From positions 507,460 to 571,459 of the forward strand of contig JAEUKT010000004.1 in assembly GCA_016794125.1 (NCBI GenBank): DNA of 64,000 bases. The letters are read 5' to 3'. Below are positions 1-8,749 of this stretch, one piece after another. The DNA is from Alphaproteobacteria bacterium (GTDB lineage Bacteria > Pseudomonadota > Alphaproteobacteria > Micavibrionales > UBA2020). Made by a program: the position numbers and the translations under genes. The first letter of the stretch is position 1. Every line of letters begins with the position of its first letter. The notes beneath the pieces are model-generated. The model was not told where the DNA came from and did no database searches. It saw only the letters and a list, made by a program, of their open reading frames with translations.

Positions 1-801
1 ACCGCCGACCTGATGCGCCAGTTCAAGGAACGCAAATGGGGGCAATGGTATGCGCAGGCACAGGCGATGCTGCAACGGTCAAAACCCCTGATGACCGGCA
101 TCGACGGCGCGCCGCTGCTGGTGCTCGACAAAGTCGGCGAGGGGCGCGTGGCGGTGCTGGCCTCCGATAACGTCTGGCTCTGGGGCAAGGGGCTGTCGGG
201 GCAATCGGGCCCCTATACCGACCTGCTGCGCAACGTGGCGCATTGGTTGATGAAGGAACCAGAGCTGGAGGACGATTACATCAAGGCCGAAGCGCGCGGC
301 AACACCATCACCGTCTCGCAGCGCGACCTGACCGCCGACGAGGTCAAGGTGATGATGACCGAACCATCGGGCAAACAAAGCCTCGTGAAAATGGCCGACA
401 AGGAACCCGGCTGGATCAAGGCGGTGGTGAAGGCCGAAGATAACGGCATCTACAGCTTCGATAACGGCGTGAAAAAGGCCTTCGTCGTGGTCGGTACCGC
501 CCGGAACGAGGAGTTCGCCGATGTCCACACGACCGAAGAAAAACTGAAACCCGCCGTGCAGGCGACACAGGGCGGCATCGTCTGGTTTCAGGAGAATCGC
601 GATTTCGACCTGCGCGACATCAGCGCCACCACCCATGTCACCGGCGGCGATGACTGGATCGGCCTGAAACGCAACAAGGCCTTCACGATTGATAATATCG
701 AAAGCCTGTCACTGCTGCCTAACTGGTTGAGTTTAATAGTTATTTTCTCCGGTATCGTGTTCATGTGGTGGCGCGAAAGCGGGGGGCGCAAAAAGGGGTA
801 A
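1..801 (+). CDS. C-terminal part of a large membrane protein (glutamine amidotransferase-like/BatA-type), partial
   Basis: The frame is open from the first base, so the true start lies upstream; 266 codons are visible. The segment GEGRVAVLASDNVWLWGKG followed by a region rich in beta strands resembles the end of the large alphaproteobacterial membrane proteins that carry a glutamine-amidotransferase-like or von Willebrand region. One hydrophobic segment (SLIVIFSGIVFMWW, about 20 residues from the end) anchors the protein, and the tail RESGGRKKG is basic, so most of what is visible would lie outside the cytoplasm. The function is unknown and the family match is from memory. Confidence 0.6.
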   Translation, partial: TADLMRQFKERKWGQWYAQAQAMLQRSKPLMTGIDGAPLLVLDKVGEGRVAVLASDNVWLWGKGLSGQSGPYTDLLRNVAHWLMKEPELEDDYIKAEARGNTITVSQRDLTADEVKVMMTEPSGKQSLVKMADKEPGWIKAVVKAEDNGIYSFDNGVKKAFVVVGTARNEEFADVHTTEEKLKPAVQATQGGIVWFQENRDFDLRDISATTHVTGGDDWIGLKRNKAFTIDNIESLSLLPNWLSLIVIFSGIVFMWWRESGGRKKG

Positions 802-904
802 GGAGCCCAAGTTGCGACTGGTTTGCAGAAAGATTTTGACAGGCAGCGGTATTTAGATACAATCAACAACATTGGTCAGATGTCTTCCAGAGGGATTAAA
901 CGCG

Positions 905-1027
905 ATGGCGAGCATGAAAGCTAAACTGGGTCAAAACCCTTCACAGCAAAAAACCTTCGTTCCGGGCGCACCTGCCCAGAACCGTACGGGCCCCGCACAG
1001 GAAGCCCCCAAGGCACCGACCAAGTAA
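905..1027 (+). CDS. Small 40-residue hypothetical protein
   Basis: An ATG 103 bases after the previous gene opens a 40-codon frame (starts MASMKAKLGQNPSQQK, ends QEAPKAPTK). It has an AGAGG stretch about 11 bases upstream and is followed 24 bases later by a strong terminator, so it looks like a real short transcription unit. The product is rich in Gln, Pro, Ala and Lys, has no hydrophobic segment, and is probably disordered and basic. I do not recognise it. Coding status rests on the terminator, the ribosome binding site and clean codon use. Confidence 0.5.
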   Translation: MASMKAKLGQNPSQQKTFVPGAPAQNRTGPAQEAPKAPTK

Positions 1028-1051
1028 CAGCTTTTCAAGGCTGAAACAAAA

Positions 1052-1079
1052 AACGCCGGGATTTATTCCCGGCGTTTTT
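1052..1079. terminator. Bidirectional intrinsic terminator
   Basis: A 10-bp perfect stem (1052-1061 with 1067-1076) and a five-base loop is flanked by A on the left and T on the right. It lies between the 40-residue gene and the convergent CBS gene and can serve both. Confidence 0.85.
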
Positions 1080-1092
1080 GCATTTAGCGGTG

Positions 1093-1647
1093 TCAGATAT
1101 CGGCACCGCGCCCATAGGGTTCGGCCAGCATATAGGAAAGGATGGCCTGCTGCGCCGTTTCGCTGCGTTTGAGGTGCTGCAGGCGTGCGTTCAGTTGAGC
1201 CACCAATTCGGTCTCTCCGATTATCCCCAGGAAATGCGTATTGTCGTAGCGGCTGACCACCGGCATAAACCGGTATCCGCGCCGCAGCATCAGCGCCGCC
1301 GCTTCTTCGAGGGGTAGGTTATCGGGCATGCTTTCCGGCCGGTGCATCATGGCATCCCTGACCAGCATGTCATCCAAATATTTGTTGATGTTGCTTTCAT
1401 GGATCAGCTTGTCGCGGGTATAGGCGAAGATATGCCGCAAAATGCCGCGCTCGCTTAGCAATCCGCAAAGCCGCCCCTCGTCATCCAGTACGCCGGCCGC
1501 CGGAACGTCGCTTTCCTGTAAAAGCGGGAGGATAATTTTTACATGGTCATTTTCGAAAAAGGACAGGCATTTGCGGCGCGATATGATGTCGCCCAGCGTC
1601 AGAGGGGGCTGTCCGGCATGGTTCAGGTTTGCTGCAATCGGTCTCAT
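1093..1647 (-). CDS. CBS domain protein
   Basis: This 184-residue protein has two CBS motifs, about residues 18-80 (LSFFENDHVKIILPLLQES, then GVLDDEGRLCGLLSERGIL) and 92-155 (VRDAMM, then MPVVSRYDNTHFLGIIGETEL). Paired CBS domains usually bind adenosine nucleotides and act as energy sensors; no catalytic domain is attached. AAGGAGT lies six bases before the ATG. It is the last gene of a leftward group after the STAS gene, 130 bases away, so a link to that signalling system is possible but unproven. Confidence 0.85.
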   Translation of the reverse strand: MRPIAANLNHAGQPPLTLGDIISRRKCLSFFENDHVKIILPLLQESDVPAAGVLDDEGRLCGLLSERGILRHIFAYTRDKLIHESNINKYLDDMLVRDAMMHRPESMPDNLPLEEAAALMLRRGYRFMPVVSRYDNTHFLGIIGETELVAQLNARLQHLKRSETAQQAILSYMLAEPYGRGADI

Positions 1648-1777
1648 GGCAAGACTCCTTTCATGTGCACGAGAGAGAAAACAACCGCATGGGCATTATG
1701 CCCTGCATTGTTTTCTACGGCCTGCGCGGAAGAACGGATCAGTGAAAAAGGATTGAAAAATATTTCTTGAAAATCAG

Positions 1778-2134
1778 TTATTTGCCCATCAGCGCCGTTT
1801 CGGCCGAGGCAAGGTCGTCTTTATATTCCACCAATTCGCCATTAAATCCCACCATCTGCAAAACAGATAAGGGCTGCCCGCCCGCGCCCGCGAAGATGAT
1901 ATGCCCGCGATTGGCATGGGCGCGCTTCAGCAAAGTCACGAACAGGCCCACGCCGTGACTGTCAAGGAAATCGGCGGCAGACAGATCGACGATGAAGTTT
2001 TTCGCAGTTGCGGGGATGTTCTGCTGCAACAACGGCCGCGCCTGCACGACGGTGCTGGCATCGACAAATCCGCTGAAGCGGATCAGCGCGTAGCGGTCGC
2101 GGTTTTCAATCTGGTATTCGCCGGTGATGCTCAT
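1778..2134 (-). CDS. STAS-domain anti-sigma factor antagonist
   Basis: This 118-residue protein is a single STAS domain (RsbV/SpoIIAA type). The phosphorylatable serine is expected in DFLDSHGVGLF (the usual D-S-x-G motif, here DSHGVG). Its ATG overlaps the stop of the upstream phosphatase gene in an ATGA arrangement, so the two are translationally coupled and very probably work as partners: the phosphatase dephosphorylates this protein, which then sequesters an anti-sigma kinase. The longer open frame upstream is not used, because it would run through the phosphatase gene. Confidence 0.88.
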   Translation of the reverse strand: MSITGEYQIENRDRYALIRFSGFVDASTVVQARPLLQQNIPATAKNFIVDLSAADFLDSHGVGLFVTLLKRAHANRGHIIFAGAGGQPLSVLQMVGFNGELVEYKDDLASAETALMGK

Positions 2135-3720
2135 ATTTCGCCCCCATATCCTGCAATAATCAATGTCGCATCGTCGCTGCCGCGCCTGCGCTGCTTGCGC
2201 GCGGTGAAGGCCGCCCACAGGTTCTGCGCCAGTATCTGCGGCGCTGCCTGCGCATTCTGCCCCGCCAGTTTCAAAAGCTCCGCGCGGTGTTCGCCGTCGA
2301 ACGCGTCCAGAAATCCGTCGGTTGCGAAAATAATTTTCTCTCCTTCGTCCATCTGCAGCGATTTCATGCCGTATCCCGCTGCGCTCGCCAGCACGGGCAG
2401 GGGGCCTGCGACCGGTATCGTCTCCGCGCCGTCCGCACGCAGGATTAACGGCGACGGGTGGCCGGCGGATGCGATGCAGATCGCGCCTTTTGGGAACAGC
2501 TGAAAACTCTGGCAGGTCAGCAGGACGCTTTCCAAAAATGCGTCGCCGTCGATGGCGTTCGACAAAGCTTTCAAAAACTGTGCGGGGTCGGACGCCTGCG
2601 CTTGCAGCCGGAACAACCCGCGCAAATATCCCGCATAGGCGTAGGAGAAAAATTTGGCCTGTTCCCCATGCCCCATCACATCCGCCAGCACGCACAGCAT
2701 ATGCGCGGGCGTTTCGTGATGCAGCGTGAAATCGCCGCCACCGGCCTCCGCCGCCTCGGTCTGAAGCGCGATGCGCCAGCCGCCGTAGCGGTCGGGCAAT
2801 GCCGGTTTCAGCGTATTGGTCAGTTCCTGCTGGAATTTCCCCTCCAGCCCCTGCCGCACCTGCAAACTGCGCGTGATCAGCCGCGACACCACGTTGCGCA
2901 GGCGCTCGCGCGCGACGGGTTTCGTCAGGAAATCGTCCACGCCCAGCTCGCTGATATAATCGGCGTGCTCGCTGGCATGGTCGGCGGACAGGAAAATAAA
3001 CGGCGTCGTGTTGCCGCCCGGCAATTCCGACAGCGCGCGGCGCAGCCCCGTGCCGTCCATTTCCGGCATGTTCAGGTCGGATACAACCAGATCCGGCCGT
3101 CCGCTGTCGAAGGCCTTCACGGCATCCATCGGGTTCAGGAAGGCGGTGATATCGTATAAGTCTTCCAGCATCGCGGCATGGCGTTTCAGCGCGATCGGGT
3201 CGTCATCGACCAGGAACAGCCGGTTCTTTCTCGCAACCGGCGCGTCGCGCGCATCGCGGATGCGGAAATGGTTGAGGCCGTCGGGGCTCTTGTCCTTGGG
3301 CGTATAGCTTGCCTGATTGTGCTGTTTCAGGATGAAGCCAAGCCCGTATCCGCCCTCCGCCAGCGACGATCCGGCATCCAGGCGCGACAGGGCGGTTTTG
3401 CATTTTGCATCGAAATCCGCAAATGGCGTGCTGTCATCCGCGATATCGACCAGTGTGGTTTTGCCCTGCAGACGCAGGCGGATTTCGATATGTTTTGGCT
3501 TGTCGGGCGGGTGCCTGGCAAGGTTGGTCAGCACCTCCGTCACCGACAGCGCGACCATACCCGCGTATGTTTTTTCGATGCCTTCGCGCGCCAGAAAATC
3601 GAGCAGCCGCGCGCGCAGCGGCGGAATATCATCGTATGCAACGCCCGCCAGCACTTCCTTGAAGGCAGTGACCGGATTTCCGGCCGGCAATGGCGTATCG
3701 ATGGTTATGGGGGCGGGCAT
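2131..3720 (-). CDS. Hybrid partner-switching regulator: anti-sigma kinase-like ATPase, receiver, PP2C phosphatase
   Basis: This 529-residue protein has three parts. Residues 20-150 are an RsbW-like HATPase domain with an N-box (TEVLTNLARH) and a G-box (GGYGLGF). Residues 165-285 are a receiver domain with the acidic pair VDDD, the phosphoacceptor in VSDLNMPEMDG and the lysine in FLTKP. Residues 310-527 are a SpoIIE/RsbU PP2C domain with metal-binding motifs GGGDF, ADVMGHG, FATDGFLDA and SDDATLI. Input at the receiver would control dephosphorylation of the coupled STAS protein. A kinase-like domain in the same chain is unusual. Start is supported by AGGGAAA upstream. No sigma factor lies nearby. 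Confidence 0.88.
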   Translation of the reverse strand: MPAPITIDTPLPAGNPVTAFKEVLAGVAYDDIPPLRARLLDFLAREGIEKTYAGMVALSVTEVLTNLARHPPDKPKHIEIRLRLQGKTTLVDIADDSTPFADFDAKCKTALSRLDAGSSLAEGGYGLGFILKQHNQASYTPKDKSPDGLNHFRIRDARDAPVARKNRLFLVDDDPIALKRHAAMLEDLYDITAFLNPMDAVKAFDSGRPDLVVSDLNMPEMDGTGLRRALSELPGGNTTPFIFLSADHASEHADYISELGVDDFLTKPVARERLRNVVSRLITRSLQVRQGLEGKFQQELTNTLKPALPDRYGGWRIALQTEAAEAGGGDFTLHHETPAHMLCVLADVMGHGEQAKFFSYAYAGYLRGLFRLQAQASDPAQFLKALSNAIDGDAFLESVLLTCQSFQLFPKGAICIASAGHPSPLILRADGAETIPVAGPLPVLASAAGYGMKSLQMDEGEKIIFATDGFLDAFDGEHRAELLKLAGQNAQAAPQILAQNLWAAFTARKQRRRGSDDATLIIAGYGGEI

Positions 3721-3775
3721 GGTCGCGCGGTTTCCCTGATGGTTGGCCGGGGATATCCTCGCAATTATCGTGCCA

Positions 3776-5818
3776 TCAATTCTTGGGCAGGAAATCGTAA
3801 ATCGTGCGCGGGCTTTCGCCGAAGCGCAGGCGGTAGATGTAATAGGATTCCATCACGCGCTGGATGTAGTTGCGCGTCTCGTAAATCGGAATATGCTCGA
3901 TCCAGTCCAGCACGTCGATCTGGCCGCGGCGGGGGTCGCCGAACTCAGCGTTCCATTCGCTCACGCGGCCGGGCCCCGCGTTATACGCCGCAATCGCCAT
4001 CGGGTAAAAGCCCCCGTAATCATCGACGAGGCCCTGCAGATACGCTTCGCCGAGCAGTGTGTTATAGCGGGGATCCGTCGTGAGTTTGTCGACGTTATAA
4101 ACCTCGCCCGTTGCCCGCGCCATCATCTTGGCGGTGCCGGGCATCAGCTGCATCAACCCGCGCGCCCCGACCGGCGACAAGGCTTTCGGGTTGAACATGC
4201 TTTCGCGGTGGATGATCGCATGGACGAGCGATTTTTCCGGCCGCGACATCGGCAGCGGCGGCAGGGTTGGGTAGCCTTCAAAAAACAGGAACTGCCCGAT
4301 CTGCTGCTGGCAGTCCTTGTTCGCCTGCACGGCGTAGTAATACCGCTCCGTCTCCCGCGCCAGTTTGGCGACCATGCTGTATTCGTCGCGTGTTTTCGCA
4401 TCGGCGATCATGCGGGCAAGGAAGGGGTCGAGGATGTTTTTCAGCCCAAGCCCGTTCAGCACCCGCACCGCGCGCGCCAGCTCGCTGCGCTGGAATGTCT
4501 TTTCAACCTCGGCGGGGATCGCCGGTTCCTTGAACGCCGCAGGGGTGGGGCGGCCATACAGCTTTTCGTAGCTCAGCTGCCCGTAAAAGGTGGAGGGGAA
4601 TTTCGCCGCGATCTTTTCCCATTCCATCGCGGTCGGCTGGCCCGGGAAGGCTTTTTCCGCCGCGCGCGCCGCCCAGTAGGCACCCCGCGAATGGCTGATC
4701 GCGGTCGATACTTTTTTGTACATCGCGTCGAAATGGTAATAGGCCTTTACGGGGTCTTTCAGGTAATTCAGCTTCAGCCAGCCCATCAGCCATTCGGCGG
4801 TCGCGTATTCGATGCCTTCGGTCAGCTGGTTTTTGGCTGCGATTTTATAGGCCCCCGCGTAATCGCCCGCTTCGATGCGGCGGCGGGCAAGGATGCCAAG
4901 CTCTCCCCACCACATATCGGGGCGCACGGTTTTTGCAGGCATCTGCGCCACGATCTCCATCGCACCCGCATCCATATCCTTGCGTCGCCGCCAGCGCAGC
5001 CGTTCGAACAGCAGGCCTTCGCCGTTCTGGTACGCCGCTGGCACGGCCGCCAGCAGCACATCCGCGTTCTTGGCCATGCGGCCCAAGGCAATTCTGGCTT
5101 GTGCCGCTGCGCGTTGGTGCGGGGCGACGAAGGCGAGCATATATTCGGCCTCCGAATAACGCCCTTCCCAGATCAGGTGGTCGAGGCGCTCGGCATGGGC
5201 ATGGGCCGTAAATCCGCTTTTATACGCGGCCACCAGCGCCGCCGTCTGGTTTTTATTGAGATCCGCCTGCTTCCAGAATTTCGCCAGCGCCGCCCGCGCC
5301 TCCGCAATCTTGCCGGTACGGATCAGTGCGTCGATATACCCCTTTTCACCATCATAGGTCGTGGGCGGGTTCTGCTGGAACCATGCGACCGTTTCGGCGT
5401 TGTTGCCCGCACGCGCCAGATTTTCCTCGATCTTGCGGCGGAAGATATGCAGCTTCGGCCAGTCGGGATTGGCGCGTACGAATTCCATCAGCTGGTGGGG
5501 CGCGACCGGCAAATTCGTTTCCGTCACGTAAATCCAGGTGATCAGCTTCGCCCCGATCGGGTCGGAATGGTTCTTGATCAGCGCAAAGGTTTTCGGCCAG
5601 TCGGCATCCATGCTGGAGGCGACGGGCGGTTTCGGCGCGGGTTTCTTCGCCGCCTGCTTCTTTACCGTCTTCTTTGGTGCATTTTTGCCCGTATGCGTTT
5701 TTGTCGCGGTTTTCTTTTGATTCTGGGCGGTTGCGGCATCGGAAACGCCTGCAAAACCGATCATTCCGGCCAGTACCGCCATGCCCAAAACGCTTGCCAT
5801 TTTGCCCATAAATGACAT
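3776..5818 (-). CDS. Soluble lytic murein transglycosylase (Slt70-like), exported
   Basis: This 680-residue protein starts with a signal peptide (MSFMGKMASVLGMAVLAGMI, then an Ala-rich cleavage region) and a Lys/Ala/Pro-rich linker to about residue 60. A long helical superhelical region follows, and a C-terminal SLT domain (about 520-660) carries the catalytic glutamate in HRESMFNPKA, GARGLMQLMP and AAYNAGPGRV. It cleaves peptidoglycan between MurNAc and GlcNAc in the periplasm. The chosen ATG has GGGGCAAG just upstream; longer in-frame starts would run into the divergent dapA. It shares a 48-base divergent region with dapA. Confidence 0.93.
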   Translation of the reverse strand: MSFMGKMASVLGMAVLAGMIGFAGVSDAATAQNQKKTATKTHTGKNAPKKTVKKQAAKKPAPKPPVASSMDADWPKTFALIKNHSDPIGAKLITWIYVTETNLPVAPHQLMEFVRANPDWPKLHIFRRKIEENLARAGNNAETVAWFQQNPPTTYDGEKGYIDALIRTGKIAEARAALAKFWKQADLNKNQTAALVAAYKSGFTAHAHAERLDHLIWEGRYSEAEYMLAFVAPHQRAAAQARIALGRMAKNADVLLAAVPAAYQNGEGLLFERLRWRRRKDMDAGAMEIVAQMPAKTVRPDMWWGELGILARRRIEAGDYAGAYKIAAKNQLTEGIEYATAEWLMGWLKLNYLKDPVKAYYHFDAMYKKVSTAISHSRGAYWAARAAEKAFPGQPTAMEWEKIAAKFPSTFYGQLSYEKLYGRPTPAAFKEPAIPAEVEKTFQRSELARAVRVLNGLGLKNILDPFLARMIADAKTRDEYSMVAKLARETERYYYAVQANKDCQQQIGQFLFFEGYPTLPPLPMSRPEKSLVHAIIHRESMFNPKALSPVGARGLMQLMPGTAKMMARATGEVYNVDKLTTDPRYNTLLGEAYLQGLVDDYGGFYPMAIAAYNAGPGRVSEWNAEFGDPRRGQIDVLDWIEHIPIYETRNYIQRVMESYYIYRLRFGESPRTIYDFLPKN

Positions 5819-5866
5819 ATTCTTGCCCCGTATGCCCGAAATGTCGGGCGCAACCGGAGATTTAAC

Positions 5867-6784
5867 ATGGCACGCTTTAAAGGATCCTACGTCGCACTCG
5901 TCACCCCCTTCCGCAAGGGCAAGGTGGATGTCGACGCGTTCCAGAAGCTTGTCGAGTGGCATATCGCCAGCGGGACTCATGGGCTTGTTCCTTGCGGGAC
6001 AACGGGTGAAACGCCGACCTTGTCGGAAAGCGAACACAAATCCCTCATCAAAGCCTGCATCGAGGCCGCGGACGGGCGTGTGCCGGTCATCGCGGGTACA
6101 GGCTCCAACTCGACCGAAAAAGCGGTTGATCTGGCGCGCTTCGCTGACAAAAGCGGTGCTGATGGCATTCTAGTCGTAACGCCGTATTATAACAAGCCTA
6201 CGCAAGAGGGTCTGTACCAGCATTACAAGGCGATCAACGACGCGCAGGGCCTGCCCATCATTCTGTATAACGTGCCGGGCCGCACCGGCATCGAAATCTC
6301 GGTCGATACCGTCATCCGCTGCGCGGGCCTGAAGCGCGTGGCGGGCATCAAGGATGCCTCGGTCGATCTCAGCCGCCCCCTTGCGCTGCGCGTCGCGCTG
6401 GGCGAGGAATTCGTGCAATTGTCGGGCGAGGACGCCACCGTCGCCGCATATCTGGCGCAGGGCGGGCATGGCTGCATTTCCGTCACCGCCAACGTGGCGC
6501 CCCGCATCTGCGCCGACCTGCACATCAACTGGCAGCAGAAAAACTGGAAAGGTTTTGAAAAGGCGCGCGATGCGTTGCTGCCGCTGCACAAATACCTGTT
6601 CGCCGAAACCAACCCCAGCCCCGCGAAATACTGCCTCTCGCGCCTTGGCAAATGCTCCGAAGAAACGCGCTTGCCGCTGGTGCCGGTCACCGCGCCCACC
6701 CGCGCGAAACTGGACGAAGCGATGGAATTCGCCGGCATCTTCAAGCTCGGCAAAAAAACGCTGAAAAAGGCGGGGAAGCGCTGA
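5867..6784 (+). CDS. dapA: 4-hydroxy-tetrahydrodipicolinate synthase
   Basis: This 305-residue enzyme condenses pyruvate with aspartate semialdehyde, the first committed step of lysine and diaminopimelate synthesis. The TIM-barrel hallmarks are visible: GTTGETPTLS (pyruvate pocket), the catalytic tyrosine in YYNKPTQEGLY and the Schiff-base lysine in VAGIKDAS. Length is slightly above the usual 290-300 because of a Lys-rich C-terminal tail. CCGGAG precedes the ATG. smpB follows after nine bases, probably in the same transcript. Confidence 0.97.
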   Translation: MARFKGSYVALVTPFRKGKVDVDAFQKLVEWHIASGTHGLVPCGTTGETPTLSESEHKSLIKACIEAADGRVPVIAGTGSNSTEKAVDLARFADKSGADGILVVTPYYNKPTQEGLYQHYKAINDAQGLPIILYNVPGRTGIEISVDTVIRCAGLKRVAGIKDASVDLSRPLALRVALGEEFVQLSGEDATVAAYLAQGGHGCISVTANVAPRICADLHINWQQKNWKGFEKARDALLPLHKYLFAETNPSPAKYCLSRLGKCSEETRLPLVPVTAPTRAKLDEAMEFAGIFKLGKKTLKKAGKR

Positions 6785-6793
6785 TGCGCCATC

Positions 6794-7291
6794 ATGACGG
6801 GCAAAAACAAAAGCCAGGGCAAGAAAGACCCGAATAACAAGACCGTCGCCCAGAACCGCAAGGCGCGGTTCACCTATTTTATCGAAGACACGATGGAGGC
6901 CGGCATTGTGCTGACCGGCACCGAAGTAAAATCGCTGCGCACCGGACAGGCCAGCATCAACGAAAGCTATGCCTCGGTCGAGGGTTCGGAGATTTTTCTC
7001 GTCAACGCCCATATCCCCGAATACACGAAATCGAACGCGAAATGGCAGCACGAAGTGCGCCGCCCGCGCAAATTGCTGCTGCATAAAAACCAGATGAACA
7101 AATTGATCGGCGCGGTGCAGCGCAAGGGCACGACGCTGATCCCGCTGTCGGTCTATTTCAACGACCGCGGCATCGCCAAGGTCGAACTCGGCGTCGCCAC
7201 CGGCAAAAAACAGCACGACAAACGCCAGACCGAAAAAGAACGCGACTGGCAGCGCGAAAAGTCGCGCGTGATGAGCGACAAGAACGGGTAA
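6794..7291 (+). CDS. smpB: SsrA-binding protein SmpB
   Basis: The 165-residue protein has the SmpB signature: [36 protein letters not shown] and the basic C-terminal helix [15 protein letters not shown]. It delivers tmRNA to stalled ribosomes and with it rescues them by trans-translation. The standard alphaproteobacterial length is 150-165. The tmRNA gene itself is not seen in this window. It follows dapA closely and is followed by an inverted repeat. Confidence 0.97.
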   Translation: MTGKNKSQGKKDPNNKTVAQNRKARFTYFIEDTMEAGIVLTGTEVKSLRTGQASINESYASVEGSEIFLVNAHIPEYTKSNAKWQHEVRRPRKLLLHKNQMNKLIGAVQRKGTTLIPLSVYFNDRGIAKVELGVATGKKQHDKRQTEKERDWQREKSRVMSDKNG

Positions 7292-7302
7292 TTTTTTTTT
7301 AC

Positions 7303-7379
7303 TGTCATCCTGAGCGCAGCGAAGGATCCCCCTTGCTTGCGGCGTGAAAGGGAGATCCTTCGCTGCGCTCAGGATGACA
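7303..7379. repeat. Inverted repeat, 26-bp perfect arms (REP-like)
   Basis: The arms 7303-7328 and 7354-7379 are perfect inverted copies containing TCATCCTGAGCGCAGCGAAG, separated by a 25-base loop. A degenerate short relative lies at 57194-57222. This sequence type is a widespread intergenic palindrome in proteobacteria. Here it sits in the few bases between smpB and the beta-lactamase-like gene and forms the only sequence directly upstream of the latter. Confidence 0.85.
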
Positions 7380-7397
7380 AATTCGGCGGTAACATTC

Positions 7398-8129
7398 ATG
7401 CCCTTCATCGTCACCGATTTCGACACCAACGACATCATCGACCTCGAGGGCGATGTCGATGCGCGTTTTGCGCCGTGTTCGACGTTCAAAATTCCGCTCG
7501 CGCTGATGGGCTTCGATGCGCAGATCCTGCATGACGGGCAGGGGCCGCTCTGGCATTACAAACCGGAATACGATGCGCGCGCACCCGTGATGGTCGATGC
7601 GTGGCGCAAAAGTTTCGATCCTGCCGGATGGCTGCGGGAATCTGCGATCTGGTATTCGCAGGAACTTGCGCTGAAACTGGGCGCAGAAAAATTCGCCAAA
7701 TATGTCGCGGCATTCGACTACGGCAACGGCGATATTTCCGGCGATGCGGGCAAGAATAACGGCCTGACCAACAGCTGGCTTTCATCCAGCCTGCAAATCT
7801 CGCCGCGCGAGCAGGTGGGTTTCCTGCGCCGCATGCTGGCGGGCAGGCTGCCGATATCGGAATTCGCGCTGGGAAAAACCGCACCGCTGTTGTTCGCGGG
7901 TGAAATCGGCGGGGGAAGGCTGTTCGGCAAGACTGGCACGGGTTTCGCCGACCGTGCCACGAAAAAACAGCGCGGCTGGTATATCGGCTGGCTGGAACGC
8001 GGGCCACGCAAACTGCTTTATGCGGGTCTGTTCGATTACGAAGGCCCGGAATTCGCAGGCCGTTACGCGCGCGGTGTGATGACCGATATTCTGAACAAGC
8101 TCTGTAATAACAGCGACATACCGGGCTAA
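7398..8129 (+). CDS. Class D beta-lactamase-like serine hydrolase, no signal peptide
   Basis: The 243-residue product (from ATG 7398) has class D motifs in order: STFK at residues 28-31 (nucleophile Ser and carbamylatable Lys), SAIWYSQ, FDYGNGDIS, WLSSSLQIS and FGKTGTG. These match OXA enzymes and their penicillin-binding relatives. No signal peptide is encoded: the domain begins at the first beta strand (FIVTDFDT). A GTG at 7344 would add 18 residues encoded mostly by the repeat arm, which is unlikely to be native. The 5' end may have been lost, leaving a cytoplasmic or inactive product. Class fairly sure; activity unknown. Confidence 0.78.
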   Translation: MPFIVTDFDTNDIIDLEGDVDARFAPCSTFKIPLALMGFDAQILHDGQGPLWHYKPEYDARAPVMVDAWRKSFDPAGWLRESAIWYSQELALKLGAEKFAKYVAAFDYGNGDISGDAGKNNGLTNSWLSSSLQISPREQVGFLRRMLAGRLPISEFALGKTAPLLFAGEIGGGRLFGKTGTGFADRATKKQRGWYIGWLERGPRKLLYAGLFDYEGPEFAGRYARGVMTDILNKLCNNSDIPG

Positions 8130-8198
8130 GACTTTAATTGACATAATCACTTAAAACCCGTAAGGTAGGCAGAGATTATTTCGACGGACGCCCTGCCC

Positions 8199-8729
8199 AT
8201 GACCAATAATTCCGACAACGCCGACGCGCTTGAGGATGCCGGATTGACCGCTATCCTGAACGCCGCCGCGGCGGCCGATAGCCGCATGAGTGCCGTTGAA
8301 AGGGTCGTGCAGGAATTGAACAGCGGCTATGGCGATACGCTGAGCGGGACGCAGCCTTACAAGCGCGTGGATAGCGCGTCGCTTGTCGATAGCTTTTTCG
8401 ATGCGGACGTCATGAAGATATTCGGTAATGTCGAAATCTCATCGTCGCATCAAACCCCTTATGGCGACAATTACGACACGCATCAAAACTTCCGCATTTC
8501 GCAGGAGGATGCTCATCAGCTTGCAGAGAACGGGCCGCAGGGATTCCGCGCGCGTTTCCGGGGCATCGCCGATACACTGGATAAAAAATATGCGGAATAT
8601 GCCGCCGATATAGAAGCGCAACGCGAGCGGCTGCGCGCTCAGGGCATCACCGATACTGTGAACCGGATGTCGCGCCTTGACGGACAGATCCATGCTCCCA
8701 AGGCTGCGCGGTTTTCAAAGCGGCCGTAA
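8199..8729 (+). CDS. Hypothetical protein with C-terminal APKxARFSK motif
   Basis: I do not recognise this 176-residue protein. It is acidic and mostly helical, with no membrane segment: an Ala-rich N-terminus (LNAAAAADSR), a central polar region and a helical stretch (KKYAEYAADIEAQRERLRAQ). Its last residues, HAPKAARFSKRP, match the ends of four proteins encoded at 41969-45013 (APRTASFRRS, APRTASFARKS, APKTASFRRKS, APKTARFTRK). The rest is not clearly similar to them. It is probably expressed alone, 69 bases after the beta-lactamase-like gene. Confidence 0.6.
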   Translation: MTNNSDNADALEDAGLTAILNAAAAADSRMSAVERVVQELNSGYGDTLSGTQPYKRVDSASLVDSFFDADVMKIFGNVEISSSHQTPYGDNYDTHQNFRISQEDAHQLAENGPQGFRARFRGIADTLDKKYAEYAADIEAQRERLRAQGITDTVNRMSRLDGQIHAPKAARFSKRP

Positions 8730-8749
8730 TCCTGAACATCGCGCGCGTT

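Noticed and set aside
3743..5815. 690-codon frame on the plus strand
   Set aside because: Shadow of the lytic transglycosylase gene, whose motifs are unambiguous on the other strand.
7337..7397. Extended start of the beta-lactamase-like gene at GTG 7344
   Set aside because: The added residues are encoded by the repeat arm and do not form a signal peptide.
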